From the NCBI GenBank assembly GCA_047967505.1, contig CM106541.1: DNA of 64,000 nt. One strand, 5' to 3'. This stretch comes from Dipteris shenzhenensis (taxonomy: Eukaryota > Polypodiophyta > Polypodiopsida > Gleicheniales). The notes under the pieces are model-generated. The model did no database searches, was not told the DNA's origin, and worked only from the letters and a program-made list of their open reading frames with translations. The position numbers and the translations under genes are program-made. This document shows, piece by piece, positions 1-10,501 of the stretch (position 1 is its first letter; the number at the start of each line of letters is the position of its first letter).

Positions 1-245
1 TGATGAATATAGTCATCTCCTAAGGCAAGAGCAATGATGCCATAGGCTTTCTCCTCTCTACCAGGATCTCTTGCCGAGCATGTCGGAGCTGAGGATTCTC
101 TAGCATTGGAGGCTATTGAAGAAGAAGTTGAAGCCGGTTTGACAAGCCCCCAGAGGTTTTCCCTCATCAATGCAAACTTAACCTTCATCTGCCATGTGTG
201 AAAGCCCTTACCATTGAACTTATCCATATTCAAGATGGTAGCCAT
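1..245 (-). CDS. gag: Copia Gag polyprotein, N-terminal fragment
   Basis: The frame opens at an ATG at 245 and stays open to the window edge, giving 81 residues. It begins MATILNMDKFNGKGFHTWQM and continues with a KVKFALMRENLWG block, the usual start of plant copia Gag (DUF4219/UBN2 type), which builds the cytoplasmic virus-like particle. A Ser/Ala-rich stretch follows, then EEKAYGIIALALGDDYIH, matching the region after the first Gag helix. No stop or frameshift is seen, but the remainder of the gene is outside the window, so intactness cannot be judged. The start codon is the first ATG in frame with the Gag homology and lies about 0.85 kb downstream of the PBS. Confidence 0.8.
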   Translation of the reverse strand, partial: MATILNMDKFNGKGFHTWQMKVKFALMRENLWGLVKPASTSSSIASNARESSAPTCSARDPGREEKAYGIIALALGDDYIH

Positions 246-1098
246 GAGAGGGTCTAACCCAGAATGGGCAGTGTCTACTCTCTTACAAGGCTAGAAAGAG
301 TTGAAGAGCTTCAAAATACAATCATTTAGAGTAGCAAAGGCTTGCAACCAAAATCCATACTACAAATCAATGATGTTTTCACTTGCATGCTTCATAGAGG
401 TGACTAAATGAAAGTATTCCAAGCAAATCCAGGTATAGCAACTTAAAAGAAAGTTGTAGCCACATTTGTACTGATGCTTTTCAATACTTTAAAATCTCAA
501 AAATGCTAAAGTAGCATCTAATGTAGCATCAAACTCATAACCTTGTCAAAACTATCCAAAACAAAGGCCTGAATTTGGAGGGCTTGTATCTCACTCTTCA
601 AAGCAAAGAAAAGAGGGCTTTTTGAAGCAAAAGAAAGCTCATATACCAGAGAAGATCCAGCACAGAGGTTGGGCAAAATGGCATGCAATATTGCTCGTGG
701 GAGTTGCTGCAGGCTGAGCCTGTGTTTTGACATTTTCTCCTTCGTTACTGAACCAAATAGGCTACAAAGTGACTCAAAATGTTTGTCTTGAGTCACCCAT
801 CTACTCCTAAGAGGGCTCGAGCAATGGTGCAGCAGGCAGGGAGTATTCTGCAACATAAAAATGATAAAAAAATGCGCTGTTTGGGGAATGGCGACCAGCA
901 AAGATGTCTTTTCTTCAATTGCTTGCAGGTGGAAGTTTTCCCAAACGAGGGGTATCTCTAGCAGGAAGGGCTTGGAGAATGGCAGAGGACTGAGGGAGAA
1001 CAAGGGCTTTAGCAAGATTTGGGAAGAAAGGGAAGAAATGGTAAAGATGAAGAAGAAGAAGATGGTGTGGCACAAGTGGGTTCAAGGAGGATCAAAGT

Positions 1099-1110
1099 GC
1101 TCTGACACCA
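1099..1110 (-). promoter_or_regulatory. Primer-binding site (initiator tRNA-Met type)
   Basis: Read on the minus strand the site is TGGTGTCAGAGC, one base from the canonical plant iMet PBS TGGTATCAGAGC. It abuts the LTR terminus with no gap. Confidence 0.85.
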
Positions 1111-1775
1111 TGTTGGTGAACTGAAAGGAAAGCATGGAGTGAACACAAACTGAGAATTCTTGCTTATGGAATGAAGAAAGGTGAGGTCCTTAAGTAGGCA
1201 CCTCTTACATGATCACTAACATCATTGATGACCTCTAAGCTCCACAATCATCTCCTCAATCTGCTCCTAGATTCTCTCAATCATCCTATGTGGCTTCTAC
1301 CACCACCTAACAGTGCTTATGGGCACCTAACTATGCCTCTAGCGCACACACGTAGAAACCAAGGTGTGCCTAGGGCATACACCTTGAGATATCCCATCAT
1401 GCAATCCATAAATTGACTCCCACAGACCTGAGTATCAAACAGTTAGCACACCAGTGCCAAGAAGAAGACATTCAGGTTCAATTGTGATTGAAAATAACAA
1501 TCTTGATGGTTGTGAACAGGGTGTGTCAGAGGTGCAAATACATCAGACAAAGTGGGCGATTTGACGTACGCAGGCAGGGAGTCAAGTCCGTTGCCAAGGG
1601 TATCTACATCGAAGGGGTGGGGAAGTGTAACAAGTTAATTGACTCAAAGGGAAGAAAAGGAGCTTTGGGAGTTCCTGCACCTTCATTTTTTGGGAGGATT
1701 AGAACACTGATAGGTGTAAAGTCACAAATGATCTAGTTCTGTGGGGATAGCATGGACCACTCTTGGAATCCAACA
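1111..1775 (-). repeat. 5' LTR of the partial copia element
   Basis: The LTR starts next to the PBS with TGTTGG on the plus strand. The most likely far end is CCAACA at 1770-1775, which makes a perfect 6-bp terminal inverted repeat and a length of 665 bp. The partner LTR is outside the window, so the far boundary is inferred only from the TG...CA rule. Confidence 0.6.
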
Positions 1776-2458
1776 ACAGAAATTGAGGCGTGTTGCAAGA
1801 ACCAACGCCAGCAAAGTGGAAGGTTGCTGAAGGAACTAATATCAGCTTGGAAGAGTTGCATATTCTTATAGAAGGAGGATTATAATATTTCTATAAGGGA
1901 AGAGTAGGGTGAGGTGGCAAGCATCTTTGTGCCAACCCTCCACTTGTCCTTCTAGGTATTATAATATTGAGAAGGAGCCATGAGGCATCTTAGACTTAGG
2001 ACAAGAAGGCTTGATATTTGAGAAAAGGAATTGTCACATGCTATTGAGAATGCATACCACCAAGCTCACATGGGAGATGCCTCCACACACACCATGCGTG
2101 TGGGAGGATGAATTTATTAGGGAAGCCCCCTCCTTTTGGTTATAAAGGAGGGTCTTTTCCCTAATGTGGTACACTCATTCTTCTATAGCCACCACTCTTG
2201 TATTTTGATTTCCAATCTTCTTTCACTTCCAATAAAATATGCCCCTCCTTCCTTGATTTCTCCATCTCCTCTTGTCATGTATATTTCCCTTGCCCCTCAT
2301 TCCATATCTCCCATGTTCATCTCCTTCCCACCACTTCTCATTTCCTCATTCATGATATTGCTTTCTCTCTCTTTCTCCCTCTTCCCCATGGCTATAGAGC
2401 ATGACCATGCTTTGCACTTGATGACGTGTGGTGGCTTGTTTTCCTTGTAACAACACAC

Positions 2459-2489
<31 letters not shown>

Positions 2490-2999
2490 CTGGTGGCTTG
2501 TTTTCCTTGTAACAACACACATAGACACACACACACACACACAATTATATATATATATAACACATAGATAAAACAAAAGATTGCTTAGCTCTTGAGACTG
2601 CATGGAAACAATGGTGCAAAGTATCTTGGTCAACAAGTGCTTTGGCATTAAAGGTCTTCAAAAATAAAGCAAAGGATGTTCACATATTGTTGTTCAAAAG
2701 GTACAATGAAAGTGATTCTCTCCATCTTATAGTACCATCGAATCACACCAATTAGCAATCTTTCCACAATACATATCTTATTTTTTATACAGCTTCATTG
2801 TCTTCTTTCAAATTGGTTGTGTTGATGATAAACAAATTTCTAAACAAACATACTTTTTAATGATGTCAATGCTATGCACCCTAACAATTGTCTTGTACAT
2901 AGCATGGAGACAAAATAGACAAAATCATGAGTGCCATAGTTCAAGTGATCAAGTTACATCACTCTAGAGTTAGTTACTAACAGCTAGGTTAGCTTAACT
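1776..2999. other. Non-coding interval with one promoter-like stretch
   Basis: No credible gene is seen. The segment 2139-2240 holds a TATA-like GGTTATAAAGG, a pyrimidine-rich stretch and an AATAAA-like signal near 2230, as in the R region of an LTR. Just upstream, 2081-2108 can pair as a short hairpin (CCTCCACAC with GTGTGGGAGG). I could not find matching LTR ends or a PBS, so this could be a decayed solo LTR or chance. Confidence 0.35.
2447..2560. repeat. CA microsatellite with a duplicated flank, then a TA run
   Basis: Two runs of ACACAC are each preceded by the same roughly 29-base segment (GTGGCTTGTTTTCCTTGTAA plus CAACACACA), so a block carrying the microsatellite was duplicated in tandem. 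A short (TA)n run follows. Open frames here are artefacts of the repeat. Confidence 0.85.
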
Positions 3000-3219
3000 A
3001 ACCTTCAGTTAGTAGACTAACTCTAGTTAGTAAAAGTAGTTAGGGGGTTATAAGCTAGTTAGACTGATTGGAATTAACTTCGTTCAAACCCCTCAGTTGG
3101 ACTTAAAGTCCATTCACACCAACCTTAAGACCAAGGCCCCCCCTCCCCCCCAAAAGGCCCAATTTACCTCTACTTCAACACTTCATATTGTGCCCGTTTG
3201 GGACCCAAACTGGACCCCG

Positions 3220-3505
3220 TTTGAACCAAATTTCACACAAAAAAACCCCACTCTATGGGACATTTTTCTAGCCCATTGCACACCATTTTGGCACCCCTAG
3301 CACTCGCTCATTCGTGCCCCCATGCGAACCTCGTTTCACACTAATTCGCTCATATCTTTACGTTTGAACCAAGTTTCACACAAAAAAACCCCACTCTATG
3401 GGACATTTTTCTAGCCCATTGCACACCATTTTGGCACCCCTAGCACTCGCTCATTCATGCCCCCATGCACTCGTTTGTACTAATTCGCTCATATCTTTAT
3501 GTCGT
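3220..3505 (+). repeat. Two tandem copies of a 143-bp unit in the Gypsy-1 leader or LTR
   Basis: The copies begin at 3220 and 3363, each with TTTGAACCAA followed by a near-identical sequence through AATTCGCTCATATCTTTA. They differ by a few substitutions and a small deletion in the second copy. No coding sense is seen. Confidence 0.85.
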
Positions 3506-3834
3506 GATCTCCGATTGATGATCCGCCTACATCGACACATTTTCCTACACACATAGGACAATCTTAGGCACATTATTAACACGAGGGTCCCCACAACACT
3601 AGCACAACTCTAACCCTCCAAACAAAACAACATCAACCCCGCACTTGTGGCAGCAGAGACACCTTTTGCAACTCGCACCCAATTTGCATGCAGCTACGTT
3701 CTAGCCAACGCCTCTGACTCCAATGCTCGCCAAATCCGCATACAACTCTGTTGCAACCATCGCCCCCGACAATCCTTTACCCCGAATCCCCCCCTGAAAT
3801 TCAAGAAATCCCTTTAACCCCTCCACACCACAAC

Positions 3835-5280
3835 ATGGCTGGATGCCGTCACGATGATGATGGAGATATCGACCTCGATGCAGAGGCTGACAATTTCTTT
3901 AATCGCAAAAATAATAACAATCAAGGTAGGCACCCCTTGGGAAAATTGAAACTTCCCAAATATAATGGTAGAGGAGATCCAGCCCGATTCCTCTAGCATT
4001 TTGATGCCACATGCCGAGCAGGTGGAGATCAATCCCATGAAACCAGGGTGGCCTGGTTTCCCATGGCCTTAACTAATGAAGTGTCTGAATGGTACCTAGA
4101 CCTTCTAGTGGAAGATTGAGCCACATGGGACCTACTTCTAACAAAATTTAAAAGGCACTTTCAAACAAAGAGGCCACAAGATGACCCGCTCTCCAACTAA
4201 GCAAGATCGAACAAGGCCGTTGAGAAGATGTATGCACGTACCTGGGCATGATGAAAAGATTAATCACCAAATGTGACCCATGCCCCGATGCAAAATACCT
4301 CATAGCCTGGTTCATTGCAGGACTAAGGAAGAAAATCCGTAAGGATATGAAAAATATTAGCAACTATGAAATGTTCAGTGTTGCTCATGCGGCAGCCATT
4401 GACATCGAGGATAGGATGATAGACTCTGACACTAGCAGTGATGATGGAAGATCCAATGCATAGGATAAGTGCTCTAAAAAGGGCAAATCCAAGTCCACTA
4501 CCAAAACATCAAATGAAGATCGCCTAGAGGCCATGGCCATGAAGCTAAAAGAAGACATGATGCAGGCCATGGAATAAAACCTTCAGTTGTCTCAGCCACC
4601 AACTCAGACATATCCACGATGAGAAAATGTTTGGTGTCCACACTGCATAGTCAATCATATAGCAAATAAGTGCCTGGTCCTAAGAGCTAGGATCACTGCA
4701 CAAGCAAATCCACCGCCAAGATTGTGGTGCCATATCTGCATCGTCGGCGGCCATGATGAAAACACTTGCATCTTTAACATGCGCAACAACCTGCCTTGAC
4801 CTCAACAATACCAAGTGGCACCCATGCCAATGTACAGGCAACTGGCACTTGCACAAGTGCCCCCAGCTTCGAGGCTAAATCCTGTTCCTATTCAGACACA
4901 AGTTCCACAATTACTCAGGAATTTGAATCCACGACCATATCCAAGAGCGCCAAATCCAACTCCTCAGGAAATTCCAATACATCAATTACAAGCCGAGGAA
5001 GTAGACTCGCCATTTGAGTATGAAGCAAAGTACCCAGTGTACTATGTAGAAGGCGTAGAGGGACTAATACCAGTCTATGCAAATCAAGTACGTCCCAACA
5101 CATATCAAGCACCAATCAAGTGCTACGCTTGTGGAGAAAATCACTGCATCACAGAGTGCCCTCATCGTGGTAGCCCCACTACCTTCTAACCACTCTGCAG
5201 AGATTGTGGCATAGGATATGCCTTTATGGATTGTCCGATGAAAAATAAAGTCCCACAACAAATAGAGTTAAGCCTAACAT
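3835..5280 (+). pseudogene. gag: Gypsy-1 Gag remnant with four zinc-knuckle-like motifs
   Basis: The homology starts at the ATG at 3835 (MAGCRHDDDGD), passes KLKLPKYNGRGDPARFL, and then runs through several stops and frame changes. The retrotransposon-Gag core (WYLDLL and the stretch near 4150-4460) is recognisable across frames. Knuckle motifs follow: CPHCIVNHIANKC near 4640, CHICIVGGHDENTC near 4730, CYACGENHCITEC near 5122, and a fourth near 5190 (CRDCGIGYAFMDC) where the His is Tyr. Spacing is CX2CX3HX4C or CX2CX4HX4C. Most gypsy Gag proteins carry one or two knuckles, so four is high, though decay makes the count uncertain. Gag would coat the RNA in the particle; this copy cannot be translated through. 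Confidence 0.7.
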
Positions 5281-5624
5281 CCCAATTGGCATCATTGGGG
5301 TGGACCATCAAAGTATGGGTCTGATAAGTGTAATATCACAACCTATGAATGCAATTACATGCCAACAGAAAGAGGCCACCAAGGACCCTAACATTCCAAT
5401 CCAACCAAAGCGAATTATTAAAAGAAAGCACAAGTGCCTCCACCTCTGCTAAGCAATGAGCAGCCAAGCTCATCCACATCAGCTCCCGAGCCTCAAAGAA
5501 AAGAAGCTTCATACCCAAATGTAGAAGTGGAGAAGGGGCTCGTTTCCAGGCACTTCAACAACGGGTACAAAAGGAACAAGCTCAATTTGAGGCTGAGAAA
5601 CAAGCTGAAGACCCAATCCATGAC

Positions 5625-6217
5625 TTGGCCCCACAAAGTATTGATACTGTACTCGAGCCTTTGTTCCAACCACACACTCCACAACATAATGTACCACCAC
5701 ATCAACTTGAAGGAGCTGCACTCTCTAGCATCGTGAGTTGCCCTGTGTCAATTCCCATCGGAATCCTCCTACAGAATTGTCCCAATCTCTGGGAGAGTTT
5801 TAAAGGATGGATTGAACTCGCAAATCCCTCTCTACCTATGAACGACATCAAAGATATCCCTGTGTGGATGGGTGAGAGAGATGACATATGCAACATTATT
5901 GTGCCTTTGATCTACAAGGCATATAATGAAGTCCAAGCCATAGTGGATGGTGGAGTAGGTGTAAATGTCCTATTAAAAGAGCTCTACGATGAATGGGGTC
6001 TCCCACCAATGCAAAAAGATAATTTCAACATACGCCTTGCCGATGATTCACGGGCTAAACCCTTGGGAATAGTGAATGGCGTGTCCACCACAAAGATCGC
6101 AGGAATCTGCTTTTCCCTTCAATTCACAATCGTGGATCTTCCCAAAAAATCCTATCAAATCTTACTGGGATGTCCTTGGTTACAGGAAGCATCAGTCCTC
6201 CGTGATTGGGGAACTGA
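5625..6217 (+). pseudogene. Gypsy-1 aspartic protease region, interrupted by Copia-1
   Basis: An open stretch of about 195 codons carries the retropepsin-like core AIVDGGVGVNVL near 5940, where the catalytic Asp-Gly-Gly pattern is kept, then the downstream LLGCPWLQEASVLRDWGTD block. This matches the corresponding part of Gypsy-2 (VLLDGGSGVNIL and LLGRPWLRQARV). The frame is cut at 6217 by the inserted LTR; the frame reads on into 43 LTR-derived residues, which are not part of the protein. Gypsy-1 sequence resumes at 12098 after the duplicated target ACTGA. The protease would have cleaved the Gag-Pol precursor. Confidence 0.75.
6213..6217. repeat. Target-site duplication of Copia-1, left copy (ACTGA)
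   Basis: ACTGA here and at 12098-12102 flank the LTRs exactly, which fixes the element boundaries. Confidence 0.95.
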
Positions 6218-6387
6218 TGAGAGTGCTCTCAACGGAAGCAAGAATGGAAGAAGGAGAGAGAGAGACAGAGAGCCACACAAGTTTTGGTGGGTGCAGAACC
6301 ACCCTAATCTTCTTTTTCATTCATTTATATATGTGTTTGAGTATTGTACATAACTGGGGTTAAGGCACAGTGACCTTTAACCCCACA
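6218..6387 (-). repeat. Copia-1 3' LTR
   Basis: 170 bp, from TGAGAGTGCTCTC to CCCCACA on the plus strand. On the minus strand a TATATAAAT box lies at 6323-6331, a plausible promoter core for so short an LTR. Confidence 0.95.
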
Positions 6388-6403
6388 ACCTCCCACTTAA
6401 AGG
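6388..6403 (-). other. Copia-1 polypurine tract
   Basis: On the minus strand the tract ends AAGTGGGAGGT directly before the LTR, the expected plus-strand priming site. Confidence 0.75.
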
Positions 6404-6440
6404 ACAATGTGCCTTTAAGGGAGAACAACCAGTGAGCATA

Positions 6441-7841
6441 CTATCCAATGCCCATCAATACACGACAATACTCAAACCACTGACTAGGTAGACTCTTCGT
6501 CAGCATATCTGCAGGGTTATCATCTGTATGAACCTTGACAAGCTCTATGCGCTTGTCCTCAAGTACCTTCCTGATGAAATGGTACCTGACCTCAATGTGT
6601 TTGGTCTTTGCATGAAAGATCGGATTCCGTGCTAGCTGAATAGCACTCATGGAATCACTATGCAATGTCGGTACACCTGTATGAATCCCCAAGTCTCCCA
6701 CTAGCCGATCAAGCCATATAGCCTCCTTGCAACCCTCTGTGGCTGCAACATACTCAGCCTCTGTGGTAGACAAAGCAACGCACTTCTGTGCGCGAGACAT
6801 CCACGACACTGCACCACCTGCAAAGGTGAACACATAACCAGAAGTGGATCTCCTACTATCCACATGCCCTGCATAGTCTGAATCTGTGTACCCAAGTACA
6901 CGCATGTCTCCTTTACCAAAGCAAATGCACATCTCCTTGGTACCCTTCATGTACCTCATGATGCACTTAACTGCCTCCCAATGCCTCTTTCCTGGATTAG
7001 CCATATAGCGGCTAACAACTCCCACTGCAAATGCAATGTCTGGTCTAGTAGCTATCATAGCATACATAAGACTCCCAACTGCTGATGCATAAGGAACCTT
7101 GGCCATCATGGCCTTTTCCTCATCTGATTTGGGACTATCTGTATGACTCAGTTTCAAATATGGAGGCAATGGAGTACTCACTGCCTTCCCCCCCTCCATA
7201 TTGAAACGTTGTAATACTTTTGTAACATACTCTTTTTGTGAAAGCCAAAGGAGTTTCCTTCTCCGATCACGCGTGATGCGCATACCAAGAATATGACCTG
7301 CAAGTCCCAAATCCTTCATATCAAAGGCCTCATGCAACTTGGCCTTTAATGCATCTAGCTCATAAGTATTCTTGCTAGCCAATAGCATATCATCCACATA
7401 TAGTGCCAAGATTATCAGGCTATTATCCTTAGCCCTTTTAGTGTAGAGGCAGTGATCAATTTCACTCCTTCTAAAACCCTGGGACCGAATGAAAGCATCA
7501 AACTTCTGATACCATTCTCTAGGTGCTTGCTTAAGACCATAGAGACTCTTTTTCAGCTTGCAAACTAAATGCTCTTTGCCCTTTTCTTCAAAGCCTTCCG
7601 GCTGCACCATGTAGATGTCCTCATGCAAATCCCCATGCAAGAAAGCTGTCTTGACATCCATTTGCATAAGCGCCATATCCTCTACTGCCACTAGTCCAAG
7701 CATGCATCTAAGTGTGGTCATCTTCACAACCGGAGAGAATATCTCATCAAAGTCCACACCCTTCTCTTGCTTGAACCCTTTAGCAACCAAACGGGTCTTG
7801 TACCTAGGCACATCATTGTGACCTTCATTTTGTAGACCCAT
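6441..7841 (-). CDS. pol: Copia-1 reverse transcriptase and RNase H (downstream frame)
   Basis: This 466-codon frame holds the second half of Pol. The reverse-transcriptase domain starts near RYKTRLVAKGFKQ and keeps FLHGDLHEDIYM and the catalytic YVDDMLL. The connection and RNase H domain follow, with GYTDSDYAGHVDSRRSTSG, STTEAEYVAATEG and the closing ADMLTKSLP block, so the catalytic acidic residues look intact. The first Met is only the first ATG after the frameshift; no natural start is implied. The frame overlaps the gag-protease-integrase frame by about 118 bases, and protein homology switches frame between about 7800 and 7835. It would copy element RNA into DNA inside the particle if both frames were joined during translation; I infer a disabling indel, since copia elements normally use one frame. 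Confidence 0.9.
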   Translation of the reverse strand: MGLQNEGHNDVPRYKTRLVAKGFKQEKGVDFDEIFSPVVKMTTLRCMLGLVAVEDMALMQMDVKTAFLHGDLHEDIYMVQPEGFEEKGKEHLVCKLKKSLYGLKQAPREWYQKFDAFIRSQGFRRSEIDHCLYTKRAKDNSLIILALYVDDMLLASKNTYELDALKAKLHEAFDMKDLGLAGHILGMRITRDRRRKLLWLSQKEYVTKVLQRFNMEGGKAVSTPLPPYLKLSHTDSPKSDEEKAMMAKVPYASAVGSLMYAMIATRPDIAFAVGVVSRYMANPGKRHWEAVKCIMRYMKGTKEMCICFGKGDMRVLGYTDSDYAGHVDSRRSTSGYVFTFAGGAVSWMSRAQKCVALSTTEAEYVAATEGCKEAIWLDRLVGDLGIHTGVPTLHSDSMSAIQLARNPIFHAKTKHIEVRYHFIRKVLEDKRIELVKVHTDDNPADMLTKSLPSQWFEYCRVLMGIG

Positions 7842-10501
7842 TTACATGGCAATGCTTTCTTTCCATGTGGCAAAGAAACCAAGTCCCAAGTCTTATTCTT
7901 CATAAGTGAACTCATCTCTGATTGCATAGCATACTCCCACTTGCGTTGATCCTCACGCATCATAGCCTCTCTGTAGCAAGAAGGCTCCCCGCAATCAGTA
8001 AGCATCACATAGTCTACCCCTGGAACAAACCTATCAGGTGGTCTAGACACTCTAGATGATCTTCTCAAGGGCATTTTAGCTTGCTGTCCCACTTGCATAT
8101 CAGCCACATTTGGCTCATCATTTCCACCAATAGATGATCCATCATCTACCCTTGATTGTATACCTGTGGGAGTACTTGGTTGTCCCATTTCTTGCACATT
8201 TGGTGCATGGACAGCTTGTTGCCTATCAACATATGCAGGTGGATTCACATCCTGGAAAGTGATTCTCCTCATTTCCACATCCCTCATGGGTGCCTTATGC
8301 ATCTTCTTCTCATTGAAGACCACATCATGGCTGCGTATGATCTTCTTTGCTTCTGGATCCCAGAGACGATAGCCCATCTCTCCACTTTCACCATAACCTA
8401 GAAAGATGCATTTCCTAGACTTAGGATCTAGCTTCTTTCGAAGCTCTTTTGGCACATGTGCATATGCCTCACACCCAAATATACGCAAATGAGAGTAAGA
8501 GGGCTTCTTGCCACTCCATGCCTCTTCAGGAATACCACCATCCAAACTCTTACTAGGTGATCTATTGATCACATGCACTGCAGTCTTCATTGCCTCAGCC
8601 CAAAAACCACCAGAAATACTTGCATTGGAAAGCATGCATTGCAACCTTTCTTGAATGGTACGGTTCATCTTTTCTGCAACTGGATTTTGCTCTGGAGTAC
8701 GAGGGGATGTGAGCTCCCTCTTAATCCCACGTGTATCATAGAAATGCTGAAAGTCATGAGAGAGATACTCTCCACCATTGTCAGTCCGTAGGCATTTAAG
8801 CATTCTACCTGACTGATTCTCAACCAAGGCCAGCCATTTCTGAAATACCTGGAATACATCACTCTTCCGAGCTATAGCATAAGCCCACACTTTCCTAGTT
8901 GCATCATCAATGAATGTCACATAGTATTCGGCCCCGCCTAATGACCGTGTAGGCATGGGACCACATACGTCTGAATGCACCAAATCAAGCATTTCAAACT
9001 CTTTCTTTCCCCTTCTTTTATGGGCTGATTTAGTCTGCTTCCCATAGAGACAATGCTCACAAAATTCAAAATCAGAGAAACTCAAATGCGGTACATAACC
9101 CAAACGGCATAAGAGTTTCATTCCATTCTGGCTCATGTGCCCCAACCTGCAATGCCACAAAGAAGTGCTTGGCTGCTCGGTTATTGCAACAACATGATCA
9201 AATACCCCTGATACATGTAAGGGATACAAAGTCCCACACTTGGCACCCGTGGCCAAAAGCATAGAGCCCTTCTGAATTTTCCAACTCTGAAAGCCAAAAG
9301 TGGTGTGAAAACCAGCATCATCTAGCTGACCCACTGAAATAAGACTCTTGGTCAGCTTAGGCACATGTCTCACATGTTTCAAAACAAATGCAGACCCATT
9401 TGCAAAAGAAAACTTTATGTCACCTGCTCCCACTATGTCACATGCATAGTCATTTCCAAGATGCACACAACCTGTCTTTCCACTATCATAAGTGGAGAAC
9501 CATTCCCTATGGGGAGTAACATGGAATGAAGCACCAGAATCCAAAATCCAATCCTGGGAATATGCATCATCTGAAGTGGTAAGCAACTCTACAGATAAAC
9601 TAGACATGAAGAGAACATCATTGTCACTATCACGTGTGACTGCATTGATCTCCTCGATCTTCACTTTTCCTTTGTCCTCCCTTGGACTCTCTTCCTTTTG
9701 ATTTGCACCCCAATTTGCATTCTTTTTCTTATCCTTTTGCTCTATTTTCAGCTTGTAGCAATCCTTTTTCATATGGCCCTTCTTGCCACAATGGTAACAC
9801 TCAATGTTCCGTGCCTTGGATTTGCTACGAGACTTCCCTCTTTCTTGGGACTTCCCCCTGAACTGTGATCTACCCCTTTGCACATTTAAGGCTGCATCCT
9901 GCTTGTTGCCATCTATAGACTTCCGTCTAATCTCCTCGGCCAACAAGCTACCCACAACATCATCAAATTTCAGTACTCCACCAGGTGCAGAGTTACTGAC
10001 AGCTGTACGAAAGGTATCCCATGAGGATGGCAATGAACATAAGAGAAATATTGCCTTAGTCTCCGCATCAAAATTCATTTTCTGAGCCTGAAGTTGGCTG
10101 AAAATAATATTGAATTCATTCAAGTGAGAAGCAATGGAGACCCCTTCCTTCATCTGCAGCTCAAACAACCTCTTCATGAGGTAAACTTTATTAGAGGCAG
10201 TTTCCTTTTCATAAGTGGCACACAGTTTCTTCCACAAATCTTCCGTAGTCTGCTCATTTACTACTGTGAAATAAACTGACTCTGCAAGATGAAGTCTAAT
10301 AGTAGACTTTGCTAATGCATCCAACTCATTCCAATCATCCTCAGACATATTTGCAGGCTTAGCTTCAATCCCTGCCAAGGGTTTAATCTGCTTCTTTTGA
10401 ATAAGCACATCCCTTATCTGTTCTTTCCACAAAGAAAAGTTTGTCCCATCAAACTTTTTAATGCTAAAAAACTCCTTTTCAGGCATGGAAGAGGATGCCA
10501 T
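7724..10501 (-). CDS. gag-pol: Copia-1 Gag, protease and integrase (upstream frame)
   Basis: I start at the ATG at 10501 (MASSSMPEKEFFSIKKFDG) because the eight codons upstream do not resemble Gag. In order the frame carries the UBN2-type Gag domain (to about residue 205), an Arg/Lys-rich stretch, the knuckle CYHCGKKGHMKKDC near residue 243, the protease core WILDSGASFHVTP near 327, the pre-integrase finger (LWHCRLGHM, then CEHCLYGKQ), and the integrase core with its acidic residues in LVHSDVCGP, LRTDNGGEY and NPVAEKMNRT. The integrase C-terminal part ends near KCIFLGYGESG. The start of reverse transcriptase (KWVYKMK) is reached before the frame is lost. Apart from that frameshift no lesion is visible over more than 900 codons. 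Confidence 0.9.
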   Translation of the reverse strand: MASSSMPEKEFFSIKKFDGTNFSLWKEQIRDVLIQKKQIKPLAGIEAKPANMSEDDWNELDALAKSTIRLHLAESVYFTVVNEQTTEDLWKKLCATYEKETASNKVYLMKRLFELQMKEGVSIASHLNEFNIIFSQLQAQKMNFDAETKAIFLLCSLPSSWDTFRTAVSNSAPGGVLKFDDVVGSLLAEEIRRKSIDGNKQDAALNVQRGRSQFRGKSQERGKSRSKSKARNIECYHCGKKGHMKKDCYKLKIEQKDKKKNANWGANQKEESPREDKGKVKIEEINAVTRDSDNDVLFMSSLSVELLTTSDDAYSQDWILDSGASFHVTPHREWFSTYDSGKTGCVHLGNDYACDIVGAGDIKFSFANGSAFVLKHVRHVPKLTKSLISVGQLDDAGFHTTFGFQSWKIQKGSMLLATGAKCGTLYPLHVSGVFDHVVAITEQPSTSLWHCRLGHMSQNGMKLLCRLGYVPHLSFSDFEFCEHCLYGKQTKSAHKRRGKKEFEMLDLVHSDVCGPMPTRSLGGAEYYVTFIDDATRKVWAYAIARKSDVFQVFQKWLALVENQSGRMLKCLRTDNGGEYLSHDFQHFYDTRGIKRELTSPRTPEQNPVAEKMNRTIQERLQCMLSNASISGGFWAEAMKTAVHVINRSPSKSLDGGIPEEAWSGKKPSYSHLRIFGCEAYAHVPKELRKKLDPKSRKCIFLGYGESGEMGYRLWDPEAKKIIRSHDVVFNEKKMHKAPMRDVEMRRITFQDVNPPAYVDRQQAVHAPNVQEMGQPSTPTGIQSRVDDGSSIGGNDEPNVADMQVGQQAKMPLRRSSRVSRPPDRFVPGVDYVMLTDCGEPSCYREAMMREDQRKWEYAMQSEMSSLMKNKTWDLVSLPHGKKALPCKWVYKMKVTMMCLGTRPVWLLKGSSKRRVWTLMRYSLRL

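Larger units (their letters stand above)
1..1775 (-). mobile_element. 5' part of a Ty1/copia retrotransposon, cut by the window edge
   Basis: This minus-strand element is recognised from three parts in the right order: an LTR, a primer-binding site directly beside it, and a copia-type Gag start. The interval 246-1098 is the untranslated leader, about 0.85 kb. A 185-codon open frame in that leader (518-1075, minus) is hydrophobic and low in complexity and shows no Gag-like motif, so I do not count it as a gene. The rest of gag-pol and the 3' LTR would lie before base 1. Confidence 0.8.

Noticed and set aside
518-1075. 185-codon minus-strand frame in the leader of the partial copia element
   Set aside because: Hydrophobic, low-complexity start, no homology pattern, and it lies between PBS and Gag, where copia elements are untranslated.
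1099-1110. tRNA-like sequence
   Set aside because: It and the similar sites at 11914, 48159, 54246 and 61555 match only the 3' end of initiator tRNA-Met and are primer-binding sites, not tRNA genes.
2139-2240. Host gene promoter
   Set aside because: A TATA-like box and AATAAA-like word lie close together as in an LTR, and no gene follows; kept only as a remark on the interval.
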